Of a DNA stretch of 64,000 nt, positions 36,136-45,190 are shown in pieces. The stretch comes from a bacterium D16-34 (lineage in GTDB: Bacteria; Actinomycetota; Coriobacteriia; Coriobacteriales; Eggerthellaceae): contig RAZB01000002.1 in assembly GCA_003612515.1 (NCBI GenBank), forward strand, positions 62,001 to 126,000. Direction: 5' to 3'. The position numbers and the translations under genes were made by a program. The first letter of the stretch is position 1. Each line of letters starts with the position of its first letter. A model generated the notes under the pieces. That model was not told where the DNA came from. It ran no database searches and saw only the letters and a list, made by a program, of their open reading frames with translations.

Positions 36136-36223
36136 GCGGTACAGAGAGACCGACAAGGCACATACGATAGCGCAGTATATGAGCGCAGAAGTAAAGCCTA
36201 CGTCTCTCGCGAGGGCTTTTTTT
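36136..36223 (+). promoter_or_regulatory. PyrR-controlled transcription attenuator
   Basis: The leader has a PyrR-binding hairpin: CGGT-ACAGAGAG-ACCG (36137-36152) followed by ACAAGG, matching the CAGAGAG loop known from B. subtilis pyr leaders. GAGAGAC (36144-36150) can pair with GTCTCTC (36202-36208), forming an antiterminator that would break the terminator AAAGCC...GGCTTTTTTT (36193-36223). PyrR with UMP should hold the first hairpin, free the terminator and lower expression of the operon. Outer pairs GCAG/CTGC lengthen the terminator stem. Confidence 0.85.
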
Positions 36224-36303
36224 CTGCCAATTTTTAGGCGTAGAGACCATCGCGAAGGCATCTTAAGGTCGCCTGTACCATCCCAGATGAAAGGGGTGGG
36301 TAA

Positions 36304-36891
36304 ATGACCAATGCAGGCACGGTCAAAAGCGTTTGCATGAATGCAGACGAAATTGAGCGCGCACTCACGCGCATGGCGCACCAGATTCTTGAAAACAATC
36401 GTGGCGCCGAAAATCTTGCTTTGGTTGGCATTGTTACTCGTGGTGACTTGCTAGCAAAGCGTCTCCAGGAAAAAATTGAAGAAATTGAAGGAACAGAAGT
36501 TCCGCTTGGAAAGCTTGACATTAGCTTTTATCGCGACGATTTTGCTACTCATCTAGCTCCCGAAGTTCACTCAACTGACATCTTATTTGACCTAGACGGC
36601 AAAGATGTTGTGCTTGTTGACGACGTCTTGTACACCGGTCGCACCATTCGCGCAGCTCTTGATGCGCTTATGGATATCGGTCGTCCGGCGTGTGTCCAGC
36701 TTGCCGTTTTGGTTGATCGTGGTCATCGTGAGTTACCTATTCGCGCTGATTTTGTTGGCAAAAACGTTCCAAGTGCCTCAGATGAAAATGTTCGCCTGTT
36801 CTTGGAAGAAGTGGACGGAATTTCTGAGGTTGAGATTCTGACAATGGAACCAGGTACGCGCGCAGGATCTGCGCCTTTGGGGGGTGAATAA
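36304..36891 (+). CDS. pyrR: PyrR bifunctional regulator / uracil phosphoribosyltransferase
   Basis: 195 residues from ATG at 36304. The PRPP-binding site is [17 protein letters not shown] near residues 102-118. The family pattern [14 protein letters not shown] is present. PyrR binds the leader RNA of pyr genes when UMP is high and ends transcription early; it also has uracil phosphoribosyltransferase activity. First gene of the operon and autoregulated through the attenuator at 36136-36223. Confidence 0.96.
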   Translation: MTNAGTVKSVCMNADEIERALTRMAHQILENNRGAENLALVGIVTRGDLLAKRLQEKIEEIEGTEVPLGKLDISFYRDDFATHLAPEVHSTDILFDLDGKDVVLVDDVLYTGRTIRAALDALMDIGRPACVQLAVLVDRGHRELPIRADFVGKNVPSASDENVRLFLEEVDGISEVEILTMEPGTRAGSAPLGGE

Positions 36892-36894
36892 TCA

Positions 36895-37839
36895 ATGGCT
36901 TTCAACCACAAGCACTTGATTGATATTACGGAATACTCTGCAGATGACATTATGACCATCCTTGAAACAGCAACGCGTTTTAAGGAAGTTAATGAGCGCC
37001 GCATTAAGCAGGTTCCAACGCTTAAGGGTGTCACGGTTGTTAACATGTTTAACGAACCATCAACCCGTACGCGTTCTTCGTTTGAGATTGCAGAGAAGCG
37101 CTTGTCTGCTAACAGCTTAAACTTCGGCGGTTCTTCAACCTCTACCGTTAAAGGCGAGAGCTTGGTGGACACGGTTGAAACGCTTTGTTCTTACAAGATC
37201 GATATGATCATTGTTCGCGATAAGCATGCAGGCGTGCCGCGCAAAATTGCAGATGTGTCCGGTGTGCATGTTATTGATGCGGGTGATGGCAAGCATCAGC
37301 ATCCAACACAAGCCCTCCTTGACTTGTACTCTATTTGGGAGCGCAAAGGTGACCTCAATGGTTTGAAGGTAGGCGTCGTAGGTGACATTGGACACTCTCG
37401 CGTGTGTGGTTCTTTGATTCCGGCGCTTAAAATCATGGGTTGTGAAGTGACGGTCATTGCTCCTCCAACGCTCATGCCTGCTCGTCCAGATATCCTAGGC
37501 GCAGATCATGTAACATCAAATTTGGATGAAGCATTACCTGAACTTGATGTTGTCTATATGCTGCGCATCCAGCGTGAGCGTCTGGAAGGTGCTCCGTATC
37601 CTTCCCTTCGCGAATACAATCTGCTTTATGGCTTAACTCAAGAGCGCGAACATCTTATGAAGCCAGATGCTTTAATCTGCCATCCAGGTCCTATCAATCG
37701 TGGTGTGGAGCTTGATAGCTATATGGCTGACCATCCAAAGCGCTCCATTATTCTTGATCAAGTTTATGCTGGTATTTTGACGCGCATGGCTGCACTCTAT
37801 CTGCTGTTAGGAGGAAGCGAAGATGGCATTACTGCTTAA
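36895..37839 (+). CDS. pyrB: Aspartate carbamoyltransferase
   Basis: 314 residues. Carbamoyl-phosphate site STRTRSSFE near residues 52-60, HPTQALLDLYSI near 138-149, and MLRIQRERLEG are intact. It makes carbamoyl-aspartate, the committed pyrimidine step. No regulatory chain gene (pyrI) is nearby, as usual in Gram-positives. It overlaps pyrC by 17 bp. Confidence 0.97.
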   Translation: MAFNHKHLIDITEYSADDIMTILETATRFKEVNERRIKQVPTLKGVTVVNMFNEPSTRTRSSFEIAEKRLSANSLNFGGSSTSTVKGESLVDTVETLCSYKIDMIIVRDKHAGVPRKIADVSGVHVIDAGDGKHQHPTQALLDLYSIWERKGDLNGLKVGVVGDIGHSRVCGSLIPALKIMGCEVTVIAPPTLMPARPDILGADHVTSNLDEALPELDVVYMLRIQRERLEGAPYPSLREYNLLYGLTQEREHLMKPDALICHPGPINRGVELDSYMADHPKRSIILDQVYAGILTRMAALYLLLGGSEDGITA

Positions 37840-39115
37840 AAACGCTCATATTATTGATCCTCAAGTTGGTCTTAACGAAGTTGCCGACATTGTTATTCGT
37901 GACGGAAAAATTGTCGAAGTTGGTCAAAACCTGTCGATTGAAAAAGGTTTAGAACGCGATCTTGAAGAGAAGATTGTTGTCCCGGGTCTGGTGGATATGC
38001 ATGTGCATCTTCGCGAACCTGGTTTCGAGCAAAAAGAAGATATTGCATCAGGTACGCGTGCGGCAGCAAAAGGTGGATTTACTGGAGTATGCGCCATGCC
38101 AAACACGCTCCCGGTAATTGATAATGCTGTTGGCGTTGAGTATGTAAAGGCTCGTGCGGCACAGGTGGGAAAGGCTCGCGTATATGTTTCAGGAGCTTGT
38201 AGCCAAGGCTTAAAGGGCGAGACGCTCTCTGAGATGGGTGACATGGTTGCTCATGGTGCAGTCGCCTTCACTGATGATGGTCGCGGCATTCAAGGTGCAG
38301 GCATGATGCGCCGTGTAATGGACTACGCCTCTCAGTTTGGCAAGGTTGTTATGGTGCATTGCCAAGATGACGATCTGGTAGGAGACGGCCAGGTAAATGA
38401 AGGTGTTGTTTCAACGCGTTTGGGCATGCTTGGTTGGCCGGCAGAAGGCGAAGAGCTTGAGATTGCACGCGATATTGCCTTGTGTCGTTTGACAGGTTGT
38501 CCGCTGCATATTCAGCATATAACAACCGCTCGTGGTCTTGATTTGGTACGTGCAGCTAAAGCTGAAGGTTTGTCGGTGACATGCGAGGTAACGCCTCATC
38601 ATCTCTTCTTGTCTGAAGATGACATAACCGATGAATACAACACCTGTCTCAAAGTTAATCCTCCGCTTCGTACAAAAGAAGATACAGCAGCACTTATTGA
38701 GGGTGTTATTGATGGATCGGTTGATGCGATTGTGACCGACCATGCTCCGCATACGGATTTCGAGAAAGATCGTGAGTTCGAACTCGCTCCGTTTGGCATG
38801 ATTGGCCTTGAGACGTCGCTTTCTCTTATGATCACCAACATGGTTTCAAAAGGCGTCATTTCTTGGGAACACTTGGTAGAGGTTATGTCAGTTAACCCGC
38901 GTAGTATCTTAGGTGTTGAAAAGGTTGCTATTGCGCCTGGTAATACGGCAGATCTTACGGTAATTGATCCCAATGAGGCATGGACGGTTACCCGTGAAGG
39001 AATGGTCTCTAAAGCAGGAAATAGCGGATTTTTGGGTGCAGACCTTGTTGGTCGTGCAACTGATGTCTATGTTGGCGGGTATGCTACCCTTGAAGACGGT
39101 ATGATTGTCGAATAG
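37823..39115 (+). CDS. pyrC: Dihydroorotase
   Basis: 430 residues from ATG at 37823, preceded by AGGAGG. Class I dihydroorotase motifs: DMHVHLREPG (metal His pair), a central CEVTPHHLFLSEDD, and VTDHAPHT near 308 with the catalytic Asp. It closes carbamoyl-aspartate to dihydroorotate. Its start lies inside pyrB. Confidence 0.97.
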   Translation: MALLLKNAHIIDPQVGLNEVADIVIRDGKIVEVGQNLSIEKGLERDLEEKIVVPGLVDMHVHLREPGFEQKEDIASGTRAAAKGGFTGVCAMPNTLPVIDNAVGVEYVKARAAQVGKARVYVSGACSQGLKGETLSEMGDMVAHGAVAFTDDGRGIQGAGMMRRVMDYASQFGKVVMVHCQDDDLVGDGQVNEGVVSTRLGMLGWPAEGEELEIARDIALCRLTGCPLHIQHITTARGLDLVRAAKAEGLSVTCEVTPHHLFLSEDDITDEYNTCLKVNPPLRTKEDTAALIEGVIDGSVDAIVTDHAPHTDFEKDREFELAPFGMIGLETSLSLMITNMVSKGVISWEHLVEVMSVNPRSILGVEKVAIAPGNTADLTVIDPNEAWTVTREGMVSKAGNSGFLGADLVGRATDVYVGGYATLEDGMIVE

Positions 39116-39150
39116 AGTCAACCAGTATACCTTTTCCAAAGGAGTTCATT

Positions 39151-39975
39151 ATGCCCCTCATCAACGAGCAGGCACGCATTGTCGAAAACGAATGCGTCGG
39201 ACCGCGTCTTTATTTGATGGTGCTTGAATCGCCTCAGATTGCAAAGACCATCAAGCCTGGTCAGTTTGTACATGTGCGCATACCTGGAATGCCTGATCAC
39301 ATCCTTCGTAGGCCATTTTCGGTATATGCAGCTAATCCGGCTACCAACACGATTGATATCTTGTATCAAACGGTTGGATACGGAACGGATTTCATGACAA
39401 CTCTGACACCTGATAGCGCTTCTTTGTCTGTTGTCGAAGTGCTCGGACCGGTTGGTCGTTGTTGGATGCCGCCTGAGCACGTAAAGCGTGCATTGCTTGT
39501 TGGTGGGGGAGTCGGCGCGGCGCCTTTGTATATGCTTGCTGAGCAGCTTGTCAAAGCTCAGGTGCATACCGATGTAGTTTTGGGTGCACAAACCGAACAG
39601 GCACTTGTTTGCAGAGGTCGCTATGAGGTGTTGCTGTCATCTCATGAAGCTGATGTTGTAGCGCCACTTTGTTCTACAGACGACGGGTCGTATGGCCGTG
39701 CGGGTTTTGCAACAAGCTTAGTTGCTGAAGCGTTGGAATCGGCCGCTCAAGCAGCACGACCTTATGATTATGTTGCAGTGTGTGGTCCTGAACCGCTTAT
39801 GCGCGCAGTTGCTGAGCTTTGTGCGGGCGCGAATGTCTATTGTGAGGTGTCAATGGAGCGGCGTATGGCATGTGGCATTGGAGCTTGTTTATCTTGTGTG
39901 GTCGAAACAACCGATGGAAAGCTGCGTGCATGTGTTGATGGCCCGGTATTCGATGCAACGAAGGTAGTGTGGTAG
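39151..39975 (+). CDS. pyrK: Dihydroorotate dehydrogenase electron-transfer subunit
   Basis: 274 residues, AAAGGAG upstream. The FAD domain has RRPFSVYAAN, the nucleotide domain LLVGGGVGAAPLY, and the C-terminus a 2Fe-2S site CGIGACLSC ... C (last Cys in RACVDGP). PyrK passes electrons from dihydroorotate, through PyrD, to NAD. Its presence shows that PyrD is of the class 1B type. Confidence 0.96.
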   Translation: MPLINEQARIVENECVGPRLYLMVLESPQIAKTIKPGQFVHVRIPGMPDHILRRPFSVYAANPATNTIDILYQTVGYGTDFMTTLTPDSASLSVVEVLGPVGRCWMPPEHVKRALLVGGGVGAAPLYMLAEQLVKAQVHTDVVLGAQTEQALVCRGRYEVLLSSHEADVVAPLCSTDDGSYGRAGFATSLVAEALESAAQAARPYDYVAVCGPEPLMRAVAELCAGANVYCEVSMERRMACGIGACLSCVVETTDGKLRACVDGPVFDATKVVW

Positions 39976-39977
39976 CC

Positions 39978-40889
39978 ATGAGTCTTAATATGGCCGTAAA
40001 TCTTGGTGGCTTACTCATGAAAAACCCGGTCACAACGGCATCGGGTACATTTGCAGCCGGCAGAGAGTACAATGATTTTGTAGATGTGAGCACGCTTGGC
40101 GCGGTTACCACCAAAGGCGTTTCTCTTCATGGATGGGCAGGTAATGACACCCCTCGTATAGCGGAAACGCCATCTGGAATGCTCAATTCTATTGGACTTC
40201 AAAACCCTGGCGTAAAACATCTTATGGATGTGGATATCCCCTGGCTCAATGACCAAGGCGCAACCATAATAGTGAACGTTTCAGGTCATAGTTTTGATGA
40301 ATATCTTGCAGTTGTTGATGAGCTCGAGCAAGCATGTGTTCATGCATACGAGATTAACATCTCGTGCCCTAATGTTGATGCTGGCGGCATGACATTAGGA
40401 ACTGATCCAAAATGCGTTGAGTCTATCGTTAAAAAGATACGCGATGCAACTGATCGCCCGCTCATTGTTAAGTTAACTCCTAATGTAACTTCTATCACCG
40501 ATATTGCTAAAGCCGCCGAAGCGGGAGGCGCAGATGCGATATCGCTTATCAATACGCTTTTAGGCATGTCTATTGATGCAGAGCGTATGCGTCCTACTAT
40601 GGCGCGCGTTGTCGGAGGTTTGTCCGGTTCTTGCGTAAAACCCGTAGCCCTTCGCATGGTTTGGGAATGCCATCAGGCAATTTCTCTACCAATTTTGGGT
40701 ATGGGTGGTATCATGAACGGACTTGATGCTGTGGAGTTCATACTTGCTGGAGCGAGTGCTGTAGCGGTGGGTACAGCGAATTTCGTTAATCCTTTTGCTA
40801 CGCAAGAGGTAATTGAGGGCATTGCGGATTATTGTGAACGCCATGGCGTAAATGACGTCAACGAATTGATAGGAGCTTTGAAGTGTTAA
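39978..40889 (+). CDS. pyrD: Dihydroorotate dehydrogenase, class 1B catalytic subunit
   Basis: 303 residues from ATG at 39978, two bases after the pyrK stop, with GAAGGT at 39960-39965. GTG at 39969 is in frame but too close to that site. Motifs: MKNPVTTASGTF, the active-site segment NISCPNVDAGG with its Cys, and GMGGIMNGLDAVEFI (FMN phosphate). It oxidises dihydroorotate to orotate. Overlaps pyrF by 7 bp. Confidence 0.96.
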   Translation: MSLNMAVNLGGLLMKNPVTTASGTFAAGREYNDFVDVSTLGAVTTKGVSLHGWAGNDTPRIAETPSGMLNSIGLQNPGVKHLMDVDIPWLNDQGATIIVNVSGHSFDEYLAVVDELEQACVHAYEINISCPNVDAGGMTLGTDPKCVESIVKKIRDATDRPLIVKLTPNVTSITDIAKAAEAGGADAISLINTLLGMSIDAERMRPTMARVVGGLSGSCVKPVALRMVWECHQAISLPILGMGGIMNGLDAVEFILAGASAVAVGTANFVNPFATQEVIEGIADYCERHGVNDVNELIGALKC

Positions 40890-41608
40890 CGGTTTTCGAC
40901 GATATTCCTGCGCGCGATCGCGTTATTGTGGCGCTTGATTGTGGTATCGAAGAAGCTTTTGACTTAGCTGATCAGCTGCAAGGCAAAGCAACATGGATGA
41001 AGGTGGGCATGACGCTTTTTTACGCGAATGGCCCTGCTATTGTCTATGCGCTTAAAGAGCGAGGCTTTAAGGTCTTTTTAGACCTTAAGTTTCATGATAT
41101 TCCACATCAGGTTGAAGGAGCTGCATATTCAGCAGCTGCAAGTGGTGCAGACATGCTAACGATGCATACCGTTGGTGGTGTTGACATGATGCGCGCGGCG
41201 CAAGCTGGAGCTGTTGCTGCGTCTGAAGAGTATGGTTATGACACACCTGCTACATTAGGCATTACGGTTTTGACTTCCATGAATGATGCTGCCCTTGCCG
41301 AAACAGGTGTTTCACGTGCTATGGCTGATCAGGTAGTAGTTTTAGCTGAGCAAGCAAAACGTGCCGGCATTTCTGGTGTTGTTGCATCTCCTCAGGAAGC
41401 ATCGCGTTTGCGCGAAATTCTAGGTCCTGAGGCCTTTATCGTAACGCCAGGAGTCCGTCCTGCAGGGTCTGATAAAGGTGACCAGTCTCGCGTCGCAACA
41501 CCAGCACAAGCTTTCGAAAATGGTGCGTCACATATTGTTATCGGAAGGCCAATTACTCAAGCCGCTGATCCGGCAGCCGCTTTTGAAGCAATTGTTGCTG
41601 AATTATAA
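40883..41608 (+). CDS. pyrF: Orotidine 5'-phosphate decarboxylase
   Basis: 241 residues from GTG at 40883. The active-site motif LDLKFHDIPHQV and the C-terminal TPGVRPAGSDKGDQSR are clear. It makes UMP. It closes the operon; pyrE (orotate phosphoribosyltransferase) and carAB are not in this window and must lie elsewhere. Confidence 0.97.
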   Translation: MLTVFDDIPARDRVIVALDCGIEEAFDLADQLQGKATWMKVGMTLFYANGPAIVYALKERGFKVFLDLKFHDIPHQVEGAAYSAAASGADMLTMHTVGGVDMMRAAQAGAVAASEEYGYDTPATLGITVLTSMNDAALAETGVSRAMADQVVVLAEQAKRAGISGVVASPQEASRLREILGPEAFIVTPGVRPAGSDKGDQSRVATPAQAFENGASHIVIGRPITQAADPAAAFEAIVAEL

Positions 41609-41814
41609 TTAGGCAATAAGTAAGCATAAAGCTTTGCTCGTGATAATGAGTGTTAGTTTGGTTTAATATTGAAATTGCCAAGTGCGAAGCAGGGACATAC
41701 GCGGGGGATACAAGTTGGCGTTTTGTCCAAAATGCATGATAAAGTGCTTCTAACATATGCTTTCAACTTGAATTTTCTAAAAAAATCAGGCATTTTGCAC
41801 GTTGTATGTGTGAG

Positions 41815-41845
41815 AAGCGTGCTAGTATCACGGCAACGCTTTTTT
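41815..41845 (+). terminator. Terminator-like hairpin before mihF
   Basis: AAGCGT-GC pairs with GC-(A)-ACGCTT, with a 10-nt loop, followed by six T (41840-41845). It is 207 bp after pyrF and only 48 bp before the mihF start, so it may end the pyr transcript or attenuate mihF. The loop contains TAGTAT, which with upstream TGC also resembles an extended -10 box. Otherwise the 285 bp between pyrF and mihF hold nothing I can support. Confidence 0.55.
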
Positions 41846-41893
41846 GAAAGCTTATTAAGAGCTTAGCTTTGGAACAAGAAGGAGAAGATACAG

Positions 41894-42202
41894 ATGGCAA
41901 TTCCTCAACTCAGCGCTGAAGAGCGTCAGAAAGCCCTTGAAAAGGCAAAGGAAGCTCGCATTCAGCGTGCTAAAGTTCGCGATGAGCTGAAATCTGGAAA
42001 ACTGACTTTGGCTCAGGTTCTTGAAATGAAAGATGATGATGTTATTGGTCGCATGAAGGTAAGCACGCTCATTGAGACGCTTCCGGGTTATGGTAAGGCC
42101 AAGGCTGAGAAAATCATGAGCGAACTGAAGATCGCTGAGAGCCGTCGTCTGAAAGGTTTGGGCGAACGTCAGCAGGCTGCTTTGCTGGAGCGTTTAGGCT
42201 AG
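41894..42202 (+). CDS. mihF: Actinobacterial integration host factor (mIHF)
   Basis: 102 residues, AAGGAG upstream. The sequence is lysine/arginine-rich with a helix-two turns-helix core: RMKVSTLIETLPGYGKAKAEK and following. This protein is confined to Actinobacteria, binds DNA without sequence preference and shapes the nucleoid. Followed by gmk and rpoZ, its normal neighbours in this phylum. Confidence 0.95.
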   Translation: MAIPQLSAEERQKALEKAKEARIQRAKVRDELKSGKLTLAQVLEMKDDDVIGRMKVSTLIETLPGYGKAKAEKIMSELKIAESRRLKGLGERQQAALLERLG

Positions 42203-42208
42203 ACTGAC

Positions 42209-42781
42209 GTGCGTCAAGGAAATCTCTTTGTTATTTCAGGGCCATCGGGTGCGGGTAAAGGCACTCTGGTGGCCCATCTTTTGCGTTTAGTGCCTGATGC
42301 TTGGGTTTCAATTTCTGCCACAACACGTAAACCTCGTGAGGGAGAAATTGACGGTGTGCATTATCAATTTCAAACACCTGAATCATTCCAAGAGCTTATT
42401 GATACCAATGGGCTTTTAGAATGGGCAACATATGGCGGCAACCAATATGGTACGCCCCGCAGAAGTGTTGAAGAACATATTGCAGCAGGAGACCAGGTAA
42501 TCCTTGAGATTGATGTTCAGGGTGGCTTTCAAGTGAAAGAGAAGTTTCCTGATGCGCATTTGATTTTTATCGAGCCTCCTTCACTTGAAGAGCTCGAGCG
42601 AAGACTTCGCGGTCGTGGTACTGAGTCCGATGATGCAATTGCTGTGCGCATGCAAGCTGCTCAGGTGGAGCTTTCGCAAAAAATGGAGTATGATATACAA
42701 CTTGTGAATGATGATATTGATAAAGCTACCGCTGAATTGGTGGCTATTGTCAATGAGCAAGCTGAGAAAACACGAGGTTAA
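42209..42781 (+). CDS. gmk: Guanylate kinase
   Basis: 190 residues from GTG at 42209. P-loop GPSGAGKG at residues 11-18, then ISATTRKPREGEIDGVHY and LEIDVQGGFQVK, as in bacterial Gmk. It phosphorylates GMP to GDP. Six bases after mihF, in one transcript. Confidence 0.97.
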   Translation: MRQGNLFVISGPSGAGKGTLVAHLLRLVPDAWVSISATTRKPREGEIDGVHYQFQTPESFQELIDTNGLLEWATYGGNQYGTPRRSVEEHIAAGDQVILEIDVQGGFQVKEKFPDAHLIFIEPPSLEELERRLRGRGTESDDAIAVRMQAAQVELSQKMEYDIQLVNDDIDKATAELVAIVNEQAEKTRG

Positions 42782-42788
42782 GTTCGTT

Positions 42789-43049
42789 ATGAGCATTATT
42801 GAGCCAAAGATTGATGTACTGTTGTCAGAGACCGACAACGATCGTTTTTTGTTGTGCGCTCTTGCATCTAAGCGTGCACACGATATTAACGATATGATGC
42901 GTGGTCAGCGCGACCGTGCAATTCAGCTGCAAACCGCGGTTGAGATTGCTCGTGCAGCAGATAAAAAGCCACTCTCTCTAGCATTTAACGAGATTGCACG
43001 TGGCGAAGTATCTTATGACCCTGCGTCAATTGATGTAAAGAATCACTAG
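42789..43049 (+). CDS. rpoZ: RNA polymerase omega subunit
   Basis: 86 residues from ATG at 42789; a longer frame overlaps gmk. Conserved residues RFLLCALASKRAHDINDMM and the EIARG segment near the C-terminus are typical of RpoZ. Omega helps assemble the polymerase. The start is eight bases after the gmk stop. Confidence 0.93.
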   Translation: MSIIEPKIDVLLSETDNDRFLLCALASKRAHDINDMMRGQRDRAIQLQTAVEIARAADKKPLSLAFNEIARGEVSYDPASIDVKNH

Positions 43050-43058
43050 GTCTTTTTC

Positions 43059-44267
43059 GTGAACGAATATCAGCGTATTTGCCTTGCCCATTATCACGAG
43101 ATTGGGTTAAAGGGTCACAATAGAGCTACTTTCGAGCGGCGCCTTCAAAAGAATCTTGAGGCGCTGCTTGTTGGTTTTCCCGTAGTAACAATTCATCGTA
43201 TTGCTGGTCGACTATGCGTTTTTCTGCGCGAAGGCACATCGTGGGAAGTAGCTAAAGCGTGTGCGCAAGTTATTGGCAAAGTACCCGGTGTTGCACGTGT
43301 TTCATGTGGCTATAAGTGCGATCGTGATCTTGATGTAATGTGTGAGGTCGCGCGTATTGCTCTTGGTGAAGCAGGAGATTTCACCACCTTTAAAGTAGCA
43401 GCACGTCGCAATCATACCGATTTTGCTACTGGTTCTATGGACATGAATCAGATTGTGGGTGCATCTTTATGCGAGGCGTTTCCAGATAAGATTGTTCGCA
43501 TGAAGCATCCAGATGTAACGGTCGGTGTTGAAGTTGTACAAAATGCAACTTACATCTATGCCTATTCTGAGCGCGGAGTGGGAGGCTTGCCTGTCGGCAG
43601 TTCCGGCAGGGTTGTCTGCTTACTTTCTTCTGGGATAGATTCTCCGGTCGCGCTTTGGAAGATGGCACGTCGAGGCGCAGTATGTATTGGCGTGCATTTT
43701 TCGGGACGTCCTCAAACATCCGATACATCAGAGTATTTGGTCGATGAAATAGGGCACGTGTTAGAAAAAACCGGGTGCATAGCGCGAATTTACACCGTTG
43801 CTTTTGGTGACATTCAACGCGAGATTGCTCTTGCAGTCCCGCCAGCATTGCGTGTCATTATTTATCGCCGTGTCATGTTTAGAGTGGCACAAGAGATTGC
43901 ACGTTGCGAAGGTGCATTGGCGCTTGTTACTGGTGAGAGTTTGGGTCAGGTTGCTTCACAGACGCTTGATAATCTTTGTTGCACTAATGACGCGGTTGAT
44001 TTAATGGTGCTTCGCCCGCTTATCGGTTCAGATAAGCTCGATATTATTTCTGATGCAGAAGCTCTTGGATCATTTGCGATCTCTTCGCAAGATGCCCCTG
44101 ATTGCTGTACGCTTTTTATGCCGCGAAATCCTGAAACTCATGCAAAACTGGTTGATGTATATGCTGCCGAAGAAGGCTTGCCGCTTGATCAGTGGGTATG
44201 TGAGCTTGCGCAAGCGGCAGAGGTAAAAGATTATGCTTGTCCGGCTTACAAACCCAAAAAGCATTAG
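43059..44267 (+). CDS. thiI: tRNA 4-thiouridine synthase ThiI
   Basis: 402 residues from GTG at 43059. A ferredoxin-like domain and THUMP domain occupy residues 1-165; the PP-loop is LLSSGIDSPVALWKM near 188-202. No C-terminal rhodanese domain follows, as in the short Gram-positive form, and CCTLFMPRNPETHA near 350 holds the conserved Cys region. It transfers sulfur to U8 of tRNA and may serve thiamine synthesis. It is nine bases after rpoZ. Confidence 0.94.
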   Translation: MNEYQRICLAHYHEIGLKGHNRATFERRLQKNLEALLVGFPVVTIHRIAGRLCVFLREGTSWEVAKACAQVIGKVPGVARVSCGYKCDRDLDVMCEVARIALGEAGDFTTFKVAARRNHTDFATGSMDMNQIVGASLCEAFPDKIVRMKHPDVTVGVEVVQNATYIYAYSERGVGGLPVGSSGRVVCLLSSGIDSPVALWKMARRGAVCIGVHFSGRPQTSDTSEYLVDEIGHVLEKTGCIARIYTVAFGDIQREIALAVPPALRVIIYRRVMFRVAQEIARCEGALALVTGESLGQVASQTLDNLCCTNDAVDLMVLRPLIGSDKLDIISDAEALGSFAISSQDAPDCCTLFMPRNPETHAKLVDVYAAEEGLPLDQWVCELAQAAEVKDYACPAYKPKKH

Positions 44268-44384
44268 ATGCATTTGAGAAGCGTGTTGGAGTTTGAAGAA
44301 ACTTGATGAGCTCTCCATTTGATTTGGTCGCATTTTTGGTAACAAACTACTTGATCTGTATGTAAAAAGACATTGCTCTGTGTG

Positions 44385-44416
44385 AAATGCTCCTTTCTGA
44401 ATCGAAAGGAGCATTT
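44385..44416 (+). promoter_or_regulatory. Hairpin enclosing the comEA ribosome-binding site
   Basis: AAATGCTCCTTTC (44385-44397) and GAAAGGAGCATTT (44404-44416) form a perfect 13-bp stem with a 6-nt loop. The right arm contains AAAGGAG (44405-44411), the ribosome-binding site for the comEA ATG at 44420. A short T run (44414-44417) ends the stem, so it could also act as a weak terminator for thiI. Confidence 0.75.
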
Positions 44417-44419
44417 TGT

Positions 44420-45178
44420 ATGGGTTTTCTCGAAAGCGTTGATTCTCCTGCAACGAAACTTCACTTGCATAATCCAAAGCGTTTATTGCTCGTGGGCATG
44501 GTTGTGGTTTGCGCCATAGTCATAATTGGTGTGTTTGTAGGAAGTGGCATATTTGCCCCAGGCGAGCTGATCGTTTTTTCATCGGGGTCAACTGCATCTT
44601 TCGATTCGGGTGAAAAGAATGATGTATCTGAAGACGGTGCAAGTATTCCTGTAGATGCATCAAGCACAACCGATCAAGTTTTAAGCGAAAACGACACTAA
44701 AGACATCGTTTCAGAAAAAATATGCGTCCATGTGAGTGGCTGCGTTGTATCACCAGGTGTTTATTGGTTAGAAGAACAATCGCGAGTTGAAGACGCACTC
44801 AGCGCTGCTGGAGGCATCACCGATGAAGCTGATTCTGATGCAATCAACAGAGCGAGGCTTTTGCAAGATGGTGAACAGATTATCGTTTTTAGCGCTGAAG
44901 AAATTGAAGCCGGAGCTGCTCAAAATCAAACACTTCAACAATCAATTGATACAGGTAGTGCAATATCGGTTGGCACGATGCAGCAAAAGGTAAATATCAA
45001 TACTGCTGACCAGGCAACGCTTGAGACTTTGCCAGGAATTGGTTCTGCTACTGCTCAAAAGATCATTAAATATCGCAATGATCAAGGAAGGTTTTCTGCT
45101 CCGCAAGACATCATGAATGTTTCAGGTATTGGTGAGAAGAAATATGAAGCGCTGGCTGATTTAATCTGTGTGTCGTAG
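44420..45178 (+). CDS. comEA: Competence protein ComEA, DNA-binding, membrane-anchored
   Basis: 252 residues from ATG at 44420. One transmembrane segment at about 21-43, a Ser/Asp-rich linker to about 95, an SLBB-like domain (VHVSGCVVSPGVYWLEE) and two helix-hairpin-helix motifs: VNINTADQATLETLPGIG and DIMNVSGIGEKKYEAL. ComEA binds DNA outside the membrane during natural transformation. The longer frame to 44387 would place the start in the left arm of the RBS hairpin. Confidence 0.94.
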   Translation: MGFLESVDSPATKLHLHNPKRLLLVGMVVVCAIVIIGVFVGSGIFAPGELIVFSSGSTASFDSGEKNDVSEDGASIPVDASSTTDQVLSENDTKDIVSEKICVHVSGCVVSPGVYWLEEQSRVEDALSAAGGITDEADSDAINRARLLQDGEQIIVFSAEEIEAGAAQNQTLQQSIDTGSAISVGTMQQKVNINTADQATLETLPGIGSATAQKIIKYRNDQGRFSAPQDIMNVSGIGEKKYEALADLICVS

Positions 45179-45190
45179 CGGTGATTTGTT

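Noticed and set aside
44070-44477. 135-codon minus-strand frame over the thiI end and the comEA hairpin
   Set aside because: Overlaps thiI and the RBS hairpin; no supporting start signal or family resemblance.
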